This document shows, one piece after another, positions 1-10,016 of a stretch of 64,000 nucleotides of DNA. A program made the translations under genes and the position numbers. Position 1 is the first letter of the stretch. Each line of letters starts with the position of its first letter. The notes below the pieces were generated by a model. The model did no database searches. It was given only the letters and a program-made list of their open reading frames with translations, and was not told the origin of the DNA. The DNA comes from CAWEFA01 sp963851385. Its GTDB lineage: Bacteria; Bacteroidota; Bacteroidia; Bacteroidales; DTGW01. The stretch spans positions 1 to 64,000 of the forward strand of contig CAWKPE010000008.1 of NCBI GenBank assembly GCA_963851385.1, read 5' to 3'.

Positions 1-2106
1 AGAGGATTTTGGGGCATCTCAGTGAAAAAAGATGAAAAATACAATCTATCGTTATATGCACATTCAGATGAAAAATTTAAAGGTGAAATTATCGTGATGC
101 TTGAAGATAATGGTGGAAAATTTATTTCTAAACAGAATATAAATGGTATAGGAACTGATTGGAAAAAATTTGAATGTTCTTTTGTCAGTTCGGAAACTGA
201 TGCACAAGCAAGCTTTGTTTTAATGCCGCTTTCAGAAGGTACTTTATGGATTGACATGGTATCTCTGTTTCCTGAAAATACTTTTAAAAATCGAATCAAT
301 GGAATGAGGCTTGATTTGGCTCAAAAAATTGAAGATTTTAGACCGGGTTTTATTAGATTTCCAGGAGGATGCATTGTAGAAGGAGCTACATTGGCAAATA
401 GAGTAAGATGGGAAAATACTATTGGTGATATTGCCAATCGTCCGGGCCACTGGGTGTTATGGGACTATCATTCGACTGATGGATTAGGGTTTCATGAATT
501 TCTCCAATTTTGTGAAGATTTAAATTGTCCAGCAATGTATGTAATTCCTGTTGGGATGTCTTGTCAATTTCGTAAATCTGAATTTGTAGATACATCGCAA
601 TTAAAACCATACATTGATGAAGCTATGGATGCATTGGAATATGCACTAGGTCCCGTTACTTCAAAATGGGGAGCTGAACGGTCAAAAAATGGACATCCTC
701 ATCCATTTAATCTCAAGTATGTGGAAATTGGAAATGAGAACTATGGTTTTGTTTACCAACAACATTATAATTATTTTTTCAAAGCGATAAAGGCAAAATA
801 TCCACAAATAACAACCATAACTTGCACTGATCCTGGAATGCGGGATGCATTTAAATGTTCTGATTTACCTGGCATTCAAGAGCCTATTGAAATGATTGAT
901 GAACATTTTTATGAAAGTCCAGACTTTTTTTATAAAAATGCTTTTAGGTACGACAATTACGATCGTAAAGGCCCAAAAGTTTATGTTGGAGAATATGCCG
1001 TTAAGAAATGGGATAACAGTTTAATTGGAAATCTTGATGCAGCACTCGCTGAAGCTGCTTTTATGACTGGTCTTGAACGTAATGCCGATATCGTTGAACT
1101 TTCATCCCAAGCTCCTACTTTTGTAAATATTAACAACAGGACTTGGAATCCAGATTTGCTCGTGTACAACAATAATCAGTCATTTGGTACACCATCATAT
1201 CAGGTTCAAAAACTATTCTCAAACAATATTCCAGATAAGATACTATCAACAAAAGTTCAGGACTCAGGATTTAAACTTAATAATCCTGAAAAAGGTGTTG
1301 GTATGGTTGGGTTTTATAACTCTGATGATTATTGCCATTATAAAGACATTAAAGTAAAAATTGGCAAAAATGAGTATTCCTTAAATAATCTTTTTACCAA
1401 AGAAACAATAAATAAATCAAATGAGGGTAGCTGGTCTGTGAGTAAATCTCAATATCTAGAACTTAAATTTAAACCTGAGATATACAAGATTGCTGAAACA
1501 TCGGGTTGGAACGATTATACACTTTCCCTTAAAGCAAAAGCTGATACGATTGATGACATTGAGGGATTCACCATACTGTTTTATACAACTGGAAAGAACA
1601 AACATTACAAATGGAATATTGGCCGGTGGAACCGTTATTACTGGCTCCAATGGTATGACAATGGATATGAATCATATTTTGGACAAGCAGTCGGCTCTAT
1701 TGAAACCGGTCATTGGTACGACATTTCGATTCATGTTAAAAATGACAGCATATTTTGTTCATTAGACGGAAAACTTATTCATGCAGTAAAAGAACCAGAA
1801 AAAGTTACACCTGGTGTTTATGCGTCTTCAGGTATCCAGCTAAACGGTGACATTATAGTAAAAATAGTAAATCCAACCAATGAAGCAAAAACTATTTCTA
1901 TCAACATTAACGCATCCTCTGCGAAATATACAAGCGTACACGATAATGTTATTTCTGGCAACCGGGATGACGAAAATAGCTTTTTAGACCCGCAAAAAAT
2001 CTCCCCAAAAGAACTGGATTCTAAGATAGAAAGTAATGACTTTAAATATAAGTTACCTGCATCATCTATAACTGTATTAACAATAAAAAGTGACAAGAAC
2101 AAGTGA
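1..2106 (+). CDS. GH51 alpha-L-arabinofuranosidase, 5' end outside window
   Basis: Family GH51 enzymes release non-reducing-end alpha-L-arabinofuranose from arabinan and arabinoxylan fragments. The frame is open from base 1 (RGFWGIS precedes the GTG at 22, a typical N-terminal beta-sandwich motif of the family), so the true start lies upstream and the GTG is not a start. Counting from 22, the acid/base Glu is in GNE at about residue 239 and the nucleophile Glu in VGEYA at about 324. Residues about 490-595 are a Trp/Tyr-rich concanavalin A-like insert inside the C-terminal beta-sandwich. It is the first visible gene of the arabinan locus and probably acts in the periplasm on oligosaccharides imported by SusCD. 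The fold and catalytic residues make the family call secure; the exact linkage preference is inferred. Confidence 0.93.
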   Translation, partial: RGFWGISVKKDEKYNLSLYAHSDEKFKGEIIVMLEDNGGKFISKQNINGIGTDWKKFECSFVSSETDAQASFVLMPLSEGTLWIDMVSLFPENTFKNRINGMRLDLAQKIEDFRPGFIRFPGGCIVEGATLANRVRWENTIGDIANRPGHWVLWDYHSTDGLGFHEFLQFCEDLNCPAMYVIPVGMSCQFRKSEFVDTSQLKPYIDEAMDALEYALGPVTSKWGAERSKNGHPHPFNLKYVEIGNENYGFVYQQHYNYFFKAIKAKYPQITTITCTDPGMRDAFKCSDLPGIQEPIEMIDEHFYESPDFFYKNAFRYDNYDRKGPKVYVGEYAVKKWDNSLIGNLDAALAEAAFMTGLERNADIVELSSQAPTFVNINNRTWNPDLLVYNNNQSFGTPSYQVQKLFSNNIPDKILSTKVQDSGFKLNNPEKGVGMVGFYNSDDYCHYKDIKVKIGKNEYSLNNLFTKETINKSNEGSWSVSKSQYLELKFKPEIYKIAETSGWNDYTLSLKAKADTIDDIEGFTILFYTTGKNKHYKWNIGRWNRYYWLQWYDNGYESYFGQAVGSIETGHWYDISIHVKNDSIFCSLDGKLIHAVKEPEKVTPGVYASSGIQLNGDIIVKIVNPTNEAKTISININASSAKYTSVHDNVISGNRDDENSFLDPQKISPKELDSKIESNDFKYKLPASSITVLTIKSDKNK

Positions 2107-2268
2107 TAATTTATTAAGCTATCAGCTATTAATTAAAATGAAATATGTATTAGTAATTCAATATTTGACGAGCCAAAACAGATTTTTGAAATATTTAGTT
2201 GTATGAAAAATGTCTGTATTTAATTATATCAATAATAGTTACTAGTTTATAACTTAAAAAATTTTTTT

Positions 2269-3234
2269 ATGAAAACAAAACTACTTTTATTTGCAGTACT
2301 GGCTCTTTCGATGCAATCCAGCTTTGGACAAACGGTTCCAACCCCAGACTACAAATGGGCTTTTCAGACAGACGTTAAAGATGCCAGTGGAAAACTAAAT
2401 GGCCAAGCAACACCATCAGGTGTCAGCTTTATAACAGATGCTACTAAAGGAAAGGTTATGCAACTCGATGGCCTAGTGGGTTACGTATCTCTTCCTCTAT
2501 TTTGTCAAGGGATCAAAGACGTAACAGTAAGCTGCTGGTGGAATTGGACTGGTGGAGCTGTGTGGCAAAGGGTTTATAGCTTTGGTTATACAAATTCTTG
2601 GGCACTTCAAGCAGGACCAACAAAAGTAAATACCTTGTACCTTGTTCCATCAGATGGTAATGGTGATTTGCATCTCTGCGAACAAACAGCAGGCCCTTGG
2701 CATGATATAGCTACAGTAAAAATAGATTCTGGCAAATGGTATCATTCAGTATTTGTTCAGCATGGAGATACAATACGTCTTTATATGAACAATCAAAAAT
2801 ACTACGAAGTTGATACGGTAAATGAATCAATTACAAATCTGGGTAATTTATATCCCGATAGCATGAATGTAATTGGGAAAAGCCATTGGTATGGAGATCC
2901 CTTATATAAAGGCATGATTACGGATTTGGAAATCTTTAAAACAGCTTTAGATTCAGCTCAAGTTTCAACTTTGTACTTAGCGGGTCTTAATACTGCTGTT
3001 GAAACTGCATCAATAAATTCTAATATTAATTTATACTCAGTGAATGGAAGAATATATATTAATAACCTTCGCCAGCAAATAAGCCAAGGGGCAATTTATG
3101 ACATTACAGGAAGAAATATATATAATTTTAAATCCGCAACAGGCTTAAGCAGTATTCAATTAAATTCTGGGATATATATTGTTCGGTTAAAAGGAGCAAA
3201 TCTTAATTATTCATCAAAAGTCATTATAAGATAA
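2269..3234 (+). CDS. secreted LamG-domain protein with T9SS sorting domain
   Basis: A 321-residue secreted protein. Residues 1-21 are a signal peptide ending SFGQ. Residues about 25-235 form a LamG/concanavalin A-like beta-sandwich, as in carbohydrate-binding and laminin G domains (WAFQTD, GLVGYVSLP, GKWYHSVFVQHGDTIRLYMN). Residues about 245-321 resemble a T9SS type A C-terminal sorting domain (YDITGRNIYN, LNSGIYIVRL), which would route it through type IX secretion to the surface or medium. No catalytic residues are recognisable. Its place between GH51 and a GH43 arabinanase suggests a glycan-binding accessory of the arabinan system; that role is inferred. A strong terminator follows. Confidence 0.8.
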   Translation: MKTKLLLFAVLALSMQSSFGQTVPTPDYKWAFQTDVKDASGKLNGQATPSGVSFITDATKGKVMQLDGLVGYVSLPLFCQGIKDVTVSCWWNWTGGAVWQRVYSFGYTNSWALQAGPTKVNTLYLVPSDGNGDLHLCEQTAGPWHDIATVKIDSGKWYHSVFVQHGDTIRLYMNNQKYYEVDTVNESITNLGNLYPDSMNVIGKSHWYGDPLYKGMITDLEIFKTALDSAQVSTLYLAGLNTAVETASINSNINLYSVNGRIYINNLRQQISQGAIYDITGRNIYNFKSATGLSSIQLNSGIYIVRLKGANLNYSSKVIIR

Positions 3235-3249
3235 AGTTAGTTCTAAAGC

Positions 3250-3285
3250 AACTGCCTGGCATTTGCCAGGCAGTTATTTTATAAT
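3250..3285 (+). terminator. rho-independent terminator after LamG gene
   Basis: A perfect 11-bp stem AACTGCCTGGC / GCCAGGCAGTT with loop ATTT begins 16 bases after the stop codon and is followed by an AT-rich T-tract. It separates the GH51/LamG unit from the downstream GH43 gene. Confidence 0.8.
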
Positions 3286-3340
3286 TTATAAGAATTATAA
3301 TTGTTATTAGGTTTGACTCATATTCAGAACCTGAAGTTTA

Positions 3341-5077
3341 ATGGATCAAAAATGCAATAAGAGCATGTTCAGAATTCTTAAAATATATCAAAAAAATAGA
3401 GAAGGCGATAAATTAATTAATAAAATTTTTAAAAGGTTCAGGATAAAAAATAATTGTTATAACCTGAATATATTTCATCATTGCGCCTGCTTAATATTAT
3501 TGTACCTTACATTAGAATCAACGGCATTTTCATTGCAAAACCAGATTGGTGTTCATGATCCATCTTCTATTGTGAAAGACAGCAATACATATTGGATTTT
3601 TGGTACAGGTAATGGAATTAGCTCACTATATTCCACTGATTTAATCCAATGGAATAATGGTCAAACCCCATTTACCCAATCAATATATCCAACCTGGATA
3701 AACACTTACGTTCCAGCATTTGCAGGAAATTTTTGGGCACCTGAATGTATTTTTATGAATGGCATGTATTATTTATACTATGCATGCTCAACCTGGGGAG
3801 TAAATACTTCATGCATAGGTTTAGCAACGAGCCCTTCACTAAATAAACCTGTATGGACTGATCAGGGTGTTGTTGTATATTCAAATAGTTCAAAAAATTA
3901 TAATACAATAGACCCATCAATTTTTCGTGATAGCACCGGACAAGTCTGGATGACTTATGGGTCATGGTTCTCAGGTATTAAAATGCAGGCGCTGGACTCT
4001 ATTACCGGCAAACCTTCTGATTCAACAATTTATAATGTTTGTACTTTTAGTGATCCCGAGAATTCACATGTTGTTCGAAATGGGAACTATTATTACTTGT
4101 TTGTAAACCGAGGCTTATGTTGCCAAGGCGTTAACAGTACCTATTATATACAAGTAAGCCGTTCGACACAACCTAACGGTCCCTATACTGGCTGGAGAAC
4201 CGTACTGAGCTCATCTGGCAATTTTATAGGGCCGGGTTCAATTGGCTATTATGCAGAAAATGGGACAGAATGGGCAACATTTCATTATTATGATGGAAAT
4301 AATTCAGGAAACCCTACTCTTGCTATAGGATACTTTGAATGGAATGAAGGATGGCCAATTATTACACAGAACTGGATAGAGAATGGTTTTTATAAAATTA
4401 CAAACCCGGGGAATAATTTAATATGGTCAAACTTAAATTGCGTTAATGATTCAGGTACTTCTGTCGTTCAGGACAATTGGATTAATTACAAATGCCAAAC
4501 CTGGAATTTAAATCAATTAGGAAATGGAAATTATACTATTACTTCCGGTCTAGGGAATGTTGTAGCTTCTTTACCCGACTGCCTTGACCCAGGGGTTAAT
4601 TTGATCTTATCTCCTGATTCAAATACTACTTGTTCTACTTTTCGTATAGAAAAAAATAATATTGGAAATTTAATTATTTCTGTAGGTGAAAATAAATTAG
4701 TGGTTACATCATCTTTATTGGATAAGCCTTTAACAACGAATTTATATTCAGGTAATCGTAATCAAGCATGGTTACTTACAAAGGTTTCCATAGATTCTAC
4801 TATTGTATCAGTTAACAATCAAGGATTTTATAGTAATTTATTCAAAATAACACCAAATCCAGTTAATAATGGAAATTTTACCATAATGTCAAGTAATCAA
4901 TCTTTGTTGACAAATTCAAAATTAACTTTATATGATTTACGAGGTTTTAATGTATTTAATCAAACATTGAATCTTCAACAGAATAGTACAATTTATCTCA
5001 ATCTGAAACCTGGCATTTATATAATTCAAATTCAAAATGCAAAAAATATATTTACAAATAAGATTATATTCAATTAA
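3341..5077 (+). CDS. GH43 endo-arabinanase with ricin-like and T9SS domains
   Basis: A GH43 arabinan endo-1,5-alpha-L-arabinanase that would cut the arabinan backbone outside the cell. The five-bladed propeller shows the general base in VHDPS (Asp73), the pKa modulator in NTIDPS (Asp191) and the acid in PENSH (Glu240, followed by the family motif YYYLFVN). Residues about 345-485 look like a beta-trefoil ricin-type lectin domain (QTWNLNQL, NQAWLL), probably substrate binding. Residues about 505-578 are a T9SS type A sorting domain (ITPNPVNNG, LKPGIYIIQI). The hydrophobic export segment is at about residues 46-67, giving an unusually long basic N-region. A start at Met9 (3365) is possible but does not change this. 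It stands immediately before susC. Confidence 0.9.
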   Translation: MDQKCNKSMFRILKIYQKNREGDKLINKIFKRFRIKNNCYNLNIFHHCACLILLYLTLESTAFSLQNQIGVHDPSSIVKDSNTYWIFGTGNGISSLYSTDLIQWNNGQTPFTQSIYPTWINTYVPAFAGNFWAPECIFMNGMYYLYYACSTWGVNTSCIGLATSPSLNKPVWTDQGVVVYSNSSKNYNTIDPSIFRDSTGQVWMTYGSWFSGIKMQALDSITGKPSDSTIYNVCTFSDPENSHVVRNGNYYYLFVNRGLCCQGVNSTYYIQVSRSTQPNGPYTGWRTVLSSSGNFIGPGSIGYYAENGTEWATFHYYDGNNSGNPTLAIGYFEWNEGWPIITQNWIENGFYKITNPGNNLIWSNLNCVNDSGTSVVQDNWINYKCQTWNLNQLGNGNYTITSGLGNVVASLPDCLDPGVNLILSPDSNTTCSTFRIEKNNIGNLIISVGENKLVVTSSLLDKPLTTNLYSGNRNQAWLLTKVSIDSTIVSVNNQGFYSNLFKITPNPVNNGNFTIMSSNQSLLTNSKLTLYDLRGFNVFNQTLNLQQNSTIYLNLKPGIYIIQIQNAKNIFTNKIIFN

Positions 5078-5138
5078 ACATATTTTAAAATATTTATATG
5101 ATAATAATAAATAACTACTCATTTAACTAATATTTATT

Positions 5139-8100
5139 ATGAAAATGAAACGAATTTTACTAAAGGCTTTTGTACTCAATTTCTTGCTCATTTTAGTTGC
5201 AGGTAAAATTGATGCCCAATCCTTTGTGGTTTCAGGAACTGTGACAGATGCAGTTTCCCACGAGGCCATGCCGGGAGTAAATGTGTCCATAAAAGGGACA
5301 TTAACGGGAACTGTTACTTCAATAGATGGGAAATACACATTGAACATTTCCCCAAATTCAATCTTGGTTTTCTCCTTTGTAGGATATGAATCACAGGAAA
5401 TTAAAGTTACTTCATTATCACAGGTGGATGTGGCTTTAAAAGAAGTAGTCACCGCAGTTGATCAGGTTGTAGTAGTGGGTTATGGAACTCAAAAGAAAAG
5501 CGATCTCACTGGTGCCGTTACCGTCGTAAAAACAGAAGATCTTGCAAAGATTGACCAAAGTGATTTAACAAAAGTACTCCAAGGTGAGGCTAGTGGAGTA
5601 CAGGTTCATTCAAGCGGTGAACCAGGAGCTGCCCCGGTAGTTAATATAAGAGGTATTGGTTCTTTCACCAACGGAGATCCTCTTTACGTAATTGACGGAG
5701 TTCCTACTATTGGGATTGGTGATTTTTCGCCCTCTGATATAGAATCAATGCAAATATTGAAAGATGCTTCATCATGTGCCATCTATGGTGCACGTGGCGC
5801 TAATGGAGTAGTTATTATTACTACCAAAAGAGGGAAAAATGGCAATTTAAAGATCACTTATGACGGAAGCATTGGCACGCAACGTATTCCGAAAGAAAGG
5901 TACTTTAATGTCACAAATACTCCGCAATATCAGCAGATGAATAATATAGCCCGAACTAATGATGGACGTTCACTGGCTCCTGCAAACGACTCTACCAGCT
6001 TAGATTTTATTTCACCTACTCATAATTGGGCTAATACAGATCGGCAAAATGCAGCTTTTAAAGCTGGAAGCATAGTAAATCAGACACTTGATTTTTCCGA
6101 AGGAAATGAAACCAACACTTTTGCTGTTAATTTAAATTATTTTGATCAAACTGGAACATTAGTAGGGCCTGGACCAAGATATACACGTTATTCAGCAAAA
6201 CTAAACTTAGAACAAACGAGAGGAAAATTTAAAGTTGGAGAATCATTCTATTATAGCTATTCACACAGAATTAATCTTGAGAATACACAATGGGGAAATC
6301 CAATTATAAACGTAATATCATGTATTCCTACGATTAAACTGTATGATAAAAATGACCCATCCGGGTACGGCAACGAAAGTGATACGTTACAAGATGTGAT
6401 TTCTCCTAATGAAGTAGCTTTTAATTCAATCAAACAATCCTATAGCAACAGGAACAGGTTCCTGGGCGTTATTTATGGCGAATATGAATTTTTTAAAGGA
6501 CTTACATATAAAATAAACCTCAGTTACGACCGGACAGATTGGCTTAACCATGAATTTCTTCCAAGCTATGTGTTAGGCAGGGAGGCAAATGTAATTGCCT
6601 ACCTGGATGAACAACGTGGAGAAAACCCATTTATGATAATGGAACATACTCTTACATTTATTCATGAATATGGGAAGCATGCTATTACAGTAATGGGTGG
6701 ATATACTAGTCAATATGATTACTCTAATTATATATATGGATATGCCCAGGGTTATACGCAGCCTTATCTTGAAGTACTTAGTGCCGGGACTTCTGGACAA
6801 ACCACGCTGGGTGAATTATATGAACATACCATGCTTTCATATCTTGGCCGAATCAACTATTCGTATGGAGACAAATATTTATTTACAGGTAATTTTCGTC
6901 GCGATGCTTCATCAAATTTTGGGCCGGATAATAAATGGGGTAATTTTCCGTCACTTGCTTTAGGCTGGAAAGTCAACAATGAAGATTTTTTAAAAGATTT
7001 TACTTTTATCAGCTTATTAAAAGTACGTGCAGGATGGGGTCTTATAGGTAATGAAAAAATTGGCAATTATCTATACCAATCGGCTATGAATGATAATGCC
7101 AATGCTGTTTTTGGCACACCTAGCGCACTAGCTCCAGGTACAACCCAAATTAATTTGTATGACCCAAAAATTCATTGGGAACAAAAAGAATCCAAAAACA
7201 TAGGTATTGATTTGGTCTTATTCAAAAATAAGCTTGAATTTTCAGCAGAATATTATAATGACAATTGCACTGATCTTTTACTTCCACTCCCTATACCATG
7301 GTCGACAGGATCACTGACCAGTCCTACCACGAATGCAGCCTCTATGACAAATAAAGGTTTTGAATTCACCTTGTCTTACAAAAATACATCGGGCGATTTT
7401 AACTATTCAATATCAGCTAACCTCTCAACTTTAAACAATTTGGTTACTAGTTTAGGCAATGGAGGTCAGCCGGTTACCACATGGATGAGCCAAACAGCTA
7501 TCGGGCATCCAATGGGTGAAATTTACGGATGGATTATGGAAGGGATTTTTCAAAACTCAAATGAAATTAATTATGCTGCACCGGGAAGTTCTGCCTATAG
7601 CGCATCAAAACATGCTTTCCAGACTACATTTACCGTTCCTGGTGATGTCAAATTCAAAGACCTTAATGGTGACGGTGTTATTGATGATAAAGATGAAACG
7701 TATTTAGGAAATGCATTCCCGAATGTGACCGGAGGTATGAATTTTAGTATAGACTATAAAGGAATAATTGATTTATCTGTATTTCTGCAGGGTGTAAGCG
7801 GTAATAAAATAGTAAATGGAGAATATTTGATATTGAATGATTATAAAGAAACCAATTATTCGATTGAAGCATACAATAATTATTGGAGAGGTCCGGGATC
7901 AACGAATAATTATCCTCGTTTGACTACATTGGATGCCAATATGAATGATCGTATGTCGCAACGTTGGGTTCAAGACGGTTCGTATTTAAGGATACAAAAT
8001 GTCCAGCTCGGTTTCAATTTACCAAAGGGGGTGATAAATAATTTGAAAGTAATTCAGAATTTCAGGATATATATTACTGCACAAAACCTTTACACCTTTA

Positions 8101-8270
8101 CAAAATATACAGGTTATGACCCTGACCTTTATGAAAATATTGCACCTGCAGTTACTACTTCTGCTAAGGGAATTGTTGGTGGTGATGGAGGTTATTGGTA
8201 TAGGGCTAACGATCCAGGATCGTATCCGAGCCCAAGGAGTTTTATAATTGGTATAAAAGCAACATTTTAA
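5139..8270 (+). CDS. SusC/RagA-family TonB-linked outer membrane transporter
   Basis: A 1043-residue SusC-type TonB-dependent transporter that imports glycan oligosaccharides across the outer membrane together with SusD. Residues 1-26 are a signal peptide (AGKIDAQ). Residues about 30-105 form the carboxypeptidase D regulatory-like domain (VSGTVTDAVSHEAMPGVNVS, SIDGKYTLN). Residues about 110-230 are the plug (VVVGYGTQKKSDLTGAV, the SusC signature VINIRGIGS-like VVNIRGIGS, LYVIDGVP). The remainder is a 22-strand-type barrel ending in Phe (IGIKATF). Length is normal. susD starts 25 bases downstream. Clustered GH51 and GH43 genes suggest arabino-oligosaccharides as substrate, which is inference. 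Confidence 0.96.
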   Translation: MKMKRILLKAFVLNFLLILVAGKIDAQSFVVSGTVTDAVSHEAMPGVNVSIKGTLTGTVTSIDGKYTLNISPNSILVFSFVGYESQEIKVTSLSQVDVALKEVVTAVDQVVVVGYGTQKKSDLTGAVTVVKTEDLAKIDQSDLTKVLQGEASGVQVHSSGEPGAAPVVNIRGIGSFTNGDPLYVIDGVPTIGIGDFSPSDIESMQILKDASSCAIYGARGANGVVIITTKRGKNGNLKITYDGSIGTQRIPKERYFNVTNTPQYQQMNNIARTNDGRSLAPANDSTSLDFISPTHNWANTDRQNAAFKAGSIVNQTLDFSEGNETNTFAVNLNYFDQTGTLVGPGPRYTRYSAKLNLEQTRGKFKVGESFYYSYSHRINLENTQWGNPIINVISCIPTIKLYDKNDPSGYGNESDTLQDVISPNEVAFNSIKQSYSNRNRFLGVIYGEYEFFKGLTYKINLSYDRTDWLNHEFLPSYVLGREANVIAYLDEQRGENPFMIMEHTLTFIHEYGKHAITVMGGYTSQYDYSNYIYGYAQGYTQPYLEVLSAGTSGQTTLGELYEHTMLSYLGRINYSYGDKYLFTGNFRRDASSNFGPDNKWGNFPSLALGWKVNNEDFLKDFTFISLLKVRAGWGLIGNEKIGNYLYQSAMNDNANAVFGTPSALAPGTTQINLYDPKIHWEQKESKNIGIDLVLFKNKLEFSAEYYNDNCTDLLLPLPIPWSTGSLTSPTTNAASMTNKGFEFTLSYKNTSGDFNYSISANLSTLNNLVTSLGNGGQPVTTWMSQTAIGHPMGEIYGWIMEGIFQNSNEINYAAPGSSAYSASKHAFQTTFTVPGDVKFKDLNGDGVIDDKDETYLGNAFPNVTGGMNFSIDYKGIIDLSVFLQGVSGNKIVNGEYLILNDYKETNYSIEAYNNYWRGPGSTNNYPRLTTLDANMNDRMSQRWVQDGSYLRIQNVQLGFNLPKGVINNLKVIQNFRIYITAQNLYTFTKYTGYDPDLYENIAPAVTTSAKGIVGGDGGYWYRANDPGSYPSPRSFIIGIKATF

Positions 8271-8294
8271 AACTAACTAAGAAATAATTGAGAT

Positions 8295-9917
8295 ATGAAA
8301 AGCGTAAAATATATATTCATAATGATGAGCCTGATAATTTTTGGTTCATCGTGTAAAAAGGACTTTGTTTATCTTAATAATCCGAACCAACAAACAAACG
8401 GCACATTTTGGAAGACAGCAGATGATGCTTTAGCAGGAATAAATGCCGTTTATTCAACTCTTTATTACGATGGTTTATACATGCGTGTATACCCTTGGGA
8501 AATGGATGTAAGGGCAGATGATGAATATAATACAAGTCCTTGGTGGACTTTGGAAACATCTAAATATATTTATACTCCTGGCGATCCTTGTGTTGAAGAA
8601 CCCTGGCAATATAATTATATAGGGATATTCAGGGCAAATCAGGTATTGAGTTACGTTCCAGGTATTGACATGGATACAACACTTAAAAATAGAATATTAG
8701 GCGAAGCAAAGTTTTTACGAGGTTTATTTTATTATCATTTGGTTGTCCTTTATAAAAATGTGCCAATAATTACAACTCTTCCTCAAGGACAAAGTGATGA
8801 ATTCCCAAAGCAGTCGCCCGATTCACTTACATGGAGGCAAATTATCAATGATTTTTCTGCTGCCATGTCCGTTCTTCCCACGAAACAAAAATATAATGGT
8901 GTTACTGATATGGGGCGCGCCACATGTGGAGCTGCTGCAGCCTTTTTAGCCAAATCATTAATGTTCACAAAACAATGGGATAAAGCTGCTCCTATTCTTA
9001 AAAACATTATTGACCAGAAGCTTGGAACATATAGTATAATGGCCAATTACAAAGATAATTTCACAATTGACTATCCAAATAATAGTGAATCATTGTTTGA
9101 AATTCAGTTTGACAAAAATGTTGGTGGTACCACATTGGGTTGGGTAGGTTCTCCTTCTGCTACCTGGAGTAAAACAGACGGGTATGCTTACGGCATTGCA
9201 GACATTCCTTTTGGGTATGGCAACATAACTCCTACTGACTGGATTTACTTAGAATTTCAGAAAGAGAAAACAGTCGACAGCCTGCCTGATCCCAGGCTTG
9301 AAGCAAGCTTATTTTACCAACATTTTCTTAAAGGCGCTAATGGTAAGGATTCATTGGATAATAAAGGAAATCCAATATCTGATTCAACTTATTTGGTATA
9401 TGGCCTAACGTGGCAAGCAGCTAATATGACTAAATGGGTAGGTAATAAATATGACATACATGTTAGAAAATATTTAAACGATGAAACTGAAAAGAATGAA
9501 AAGGATTGGCGTTCTGGTATTCATCGTCGAATATTTCGTTATGCGGAAGTTTTGCTTTTATATGCAGAGTGTCTGAATGAAATGAATCAAACTGTTGATG
9601 CTTACTCCTACATACAACAAGTTCGCGACAGGGCTAAATTGCCAAATTTGTTAATTACCAAACCAGGTTTGACACAGGATCAAATGCGTGATCAAATTGC
9701 ACATGAAAGGGCTTTGGAATTATGTTTTGAAGCTGAACGATATTATGATATTCTTCGCTGGGGCTGGTTTACCGATGCTTCCAAACTAGCTATACTGGTT
9801 CAACACGATCCAGAGTTTAATTTATATTCTGCCGGCCATGAATATTTTCCCATACCTCAATATGAAATGTACACGAATACAAACTTAGTTCAAAATCCAG
9901 GATGGACTGGGAATTAG
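8295..9917 (+). CDS. SusD/RagB-family surface glycan-binding lipoprotein
   Basis: A 540-residue SusD homologue, the extracellular lid that captures oligosaccharides over its SusC partner. The lipoprotein signal ends at Cys20 (FGSSC, then KKDF). The N-terminal TPR-like helices (GTFWKTADDALAGINAVYS, GEAKFLRGLFYYHLV) and the C-terminal motif RALELCFEAERYYDILRWG are diagnostic of the family. It directly follows susC, probably in one transcript, and is followed by a strong terminator. Nothing is missing relative to typical family members. Ligand specificity for arabinan is inferred from context. Confidence 0.96.
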   Translation: MKSVKYIFIMMSLIIFGSSCKKDFVYLNNPNQQTNGTFWKTADDALAGINAVYSTLYYDGLYMRVYPWEMDVRADDEYNTSPWWTLETSKYIYTPGDPCVEEPWQYNYIGIFRANQVLSYVPGIDMDTTLKNRILGEAKFLRGLFYYHLVVLYKNVPIITTLPQGQSDEFPKQSPDSLTWRQIINDFSAAMSVLPTKQKYNGVTDMGRATCGAAAAFLAKSLMFTKQWDKAAPILKNIIDQKLGTYSIMANYKDNFTIDYPNNSESLFEIQFDKNVGGTTLGWVGSPSATWSKTDGYAYGIADIPFGYGNITPTDWIYLEFQKEKTVDSLPDPRLEASLFYQHFLKGANGKDSLDNKGNPISDSTYLVYGLTWQAANMTKWVGNKYDIHVRKYLNDETEKNEKDWRSGIHRRIFRYAEVLLLYAECLNEMNQTVDAYSYIQQVRDRAKLPNLLITKPGLTQDQMRDQIAHERALELCFEAERYYDILRWGWFTDASKLAILVQHDPEFNLYSAGHEYFPIPQYEMYTNTNLVQNPGWTGN

Positions 9918-9922
9918 CAGCT

Positions 9923-9965
9923 ATGAAGCTTGAACCGAATTTAATCGGTTCAAACTTCATTTTTA
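9923..9965 (+). terminator. rho-independent terminator after susD
   Basis: An inverted repeat begins 5 bases after the susD stop. ATGAAG pairs with CTTCAT and TTGAACCGA with TCGGTTCAA, with one internal C.A mismatch, a short AT loop, and TTTTT immediately after. It ends the susCD transcript ahead of the next GH43 gene. Confidence 0.85.
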
Positions 9966-10016
9966 ACAGTAATTTTATTTTTCAAAATACATTTTTAAAA
10001 GGCTCAATTTTTTTAA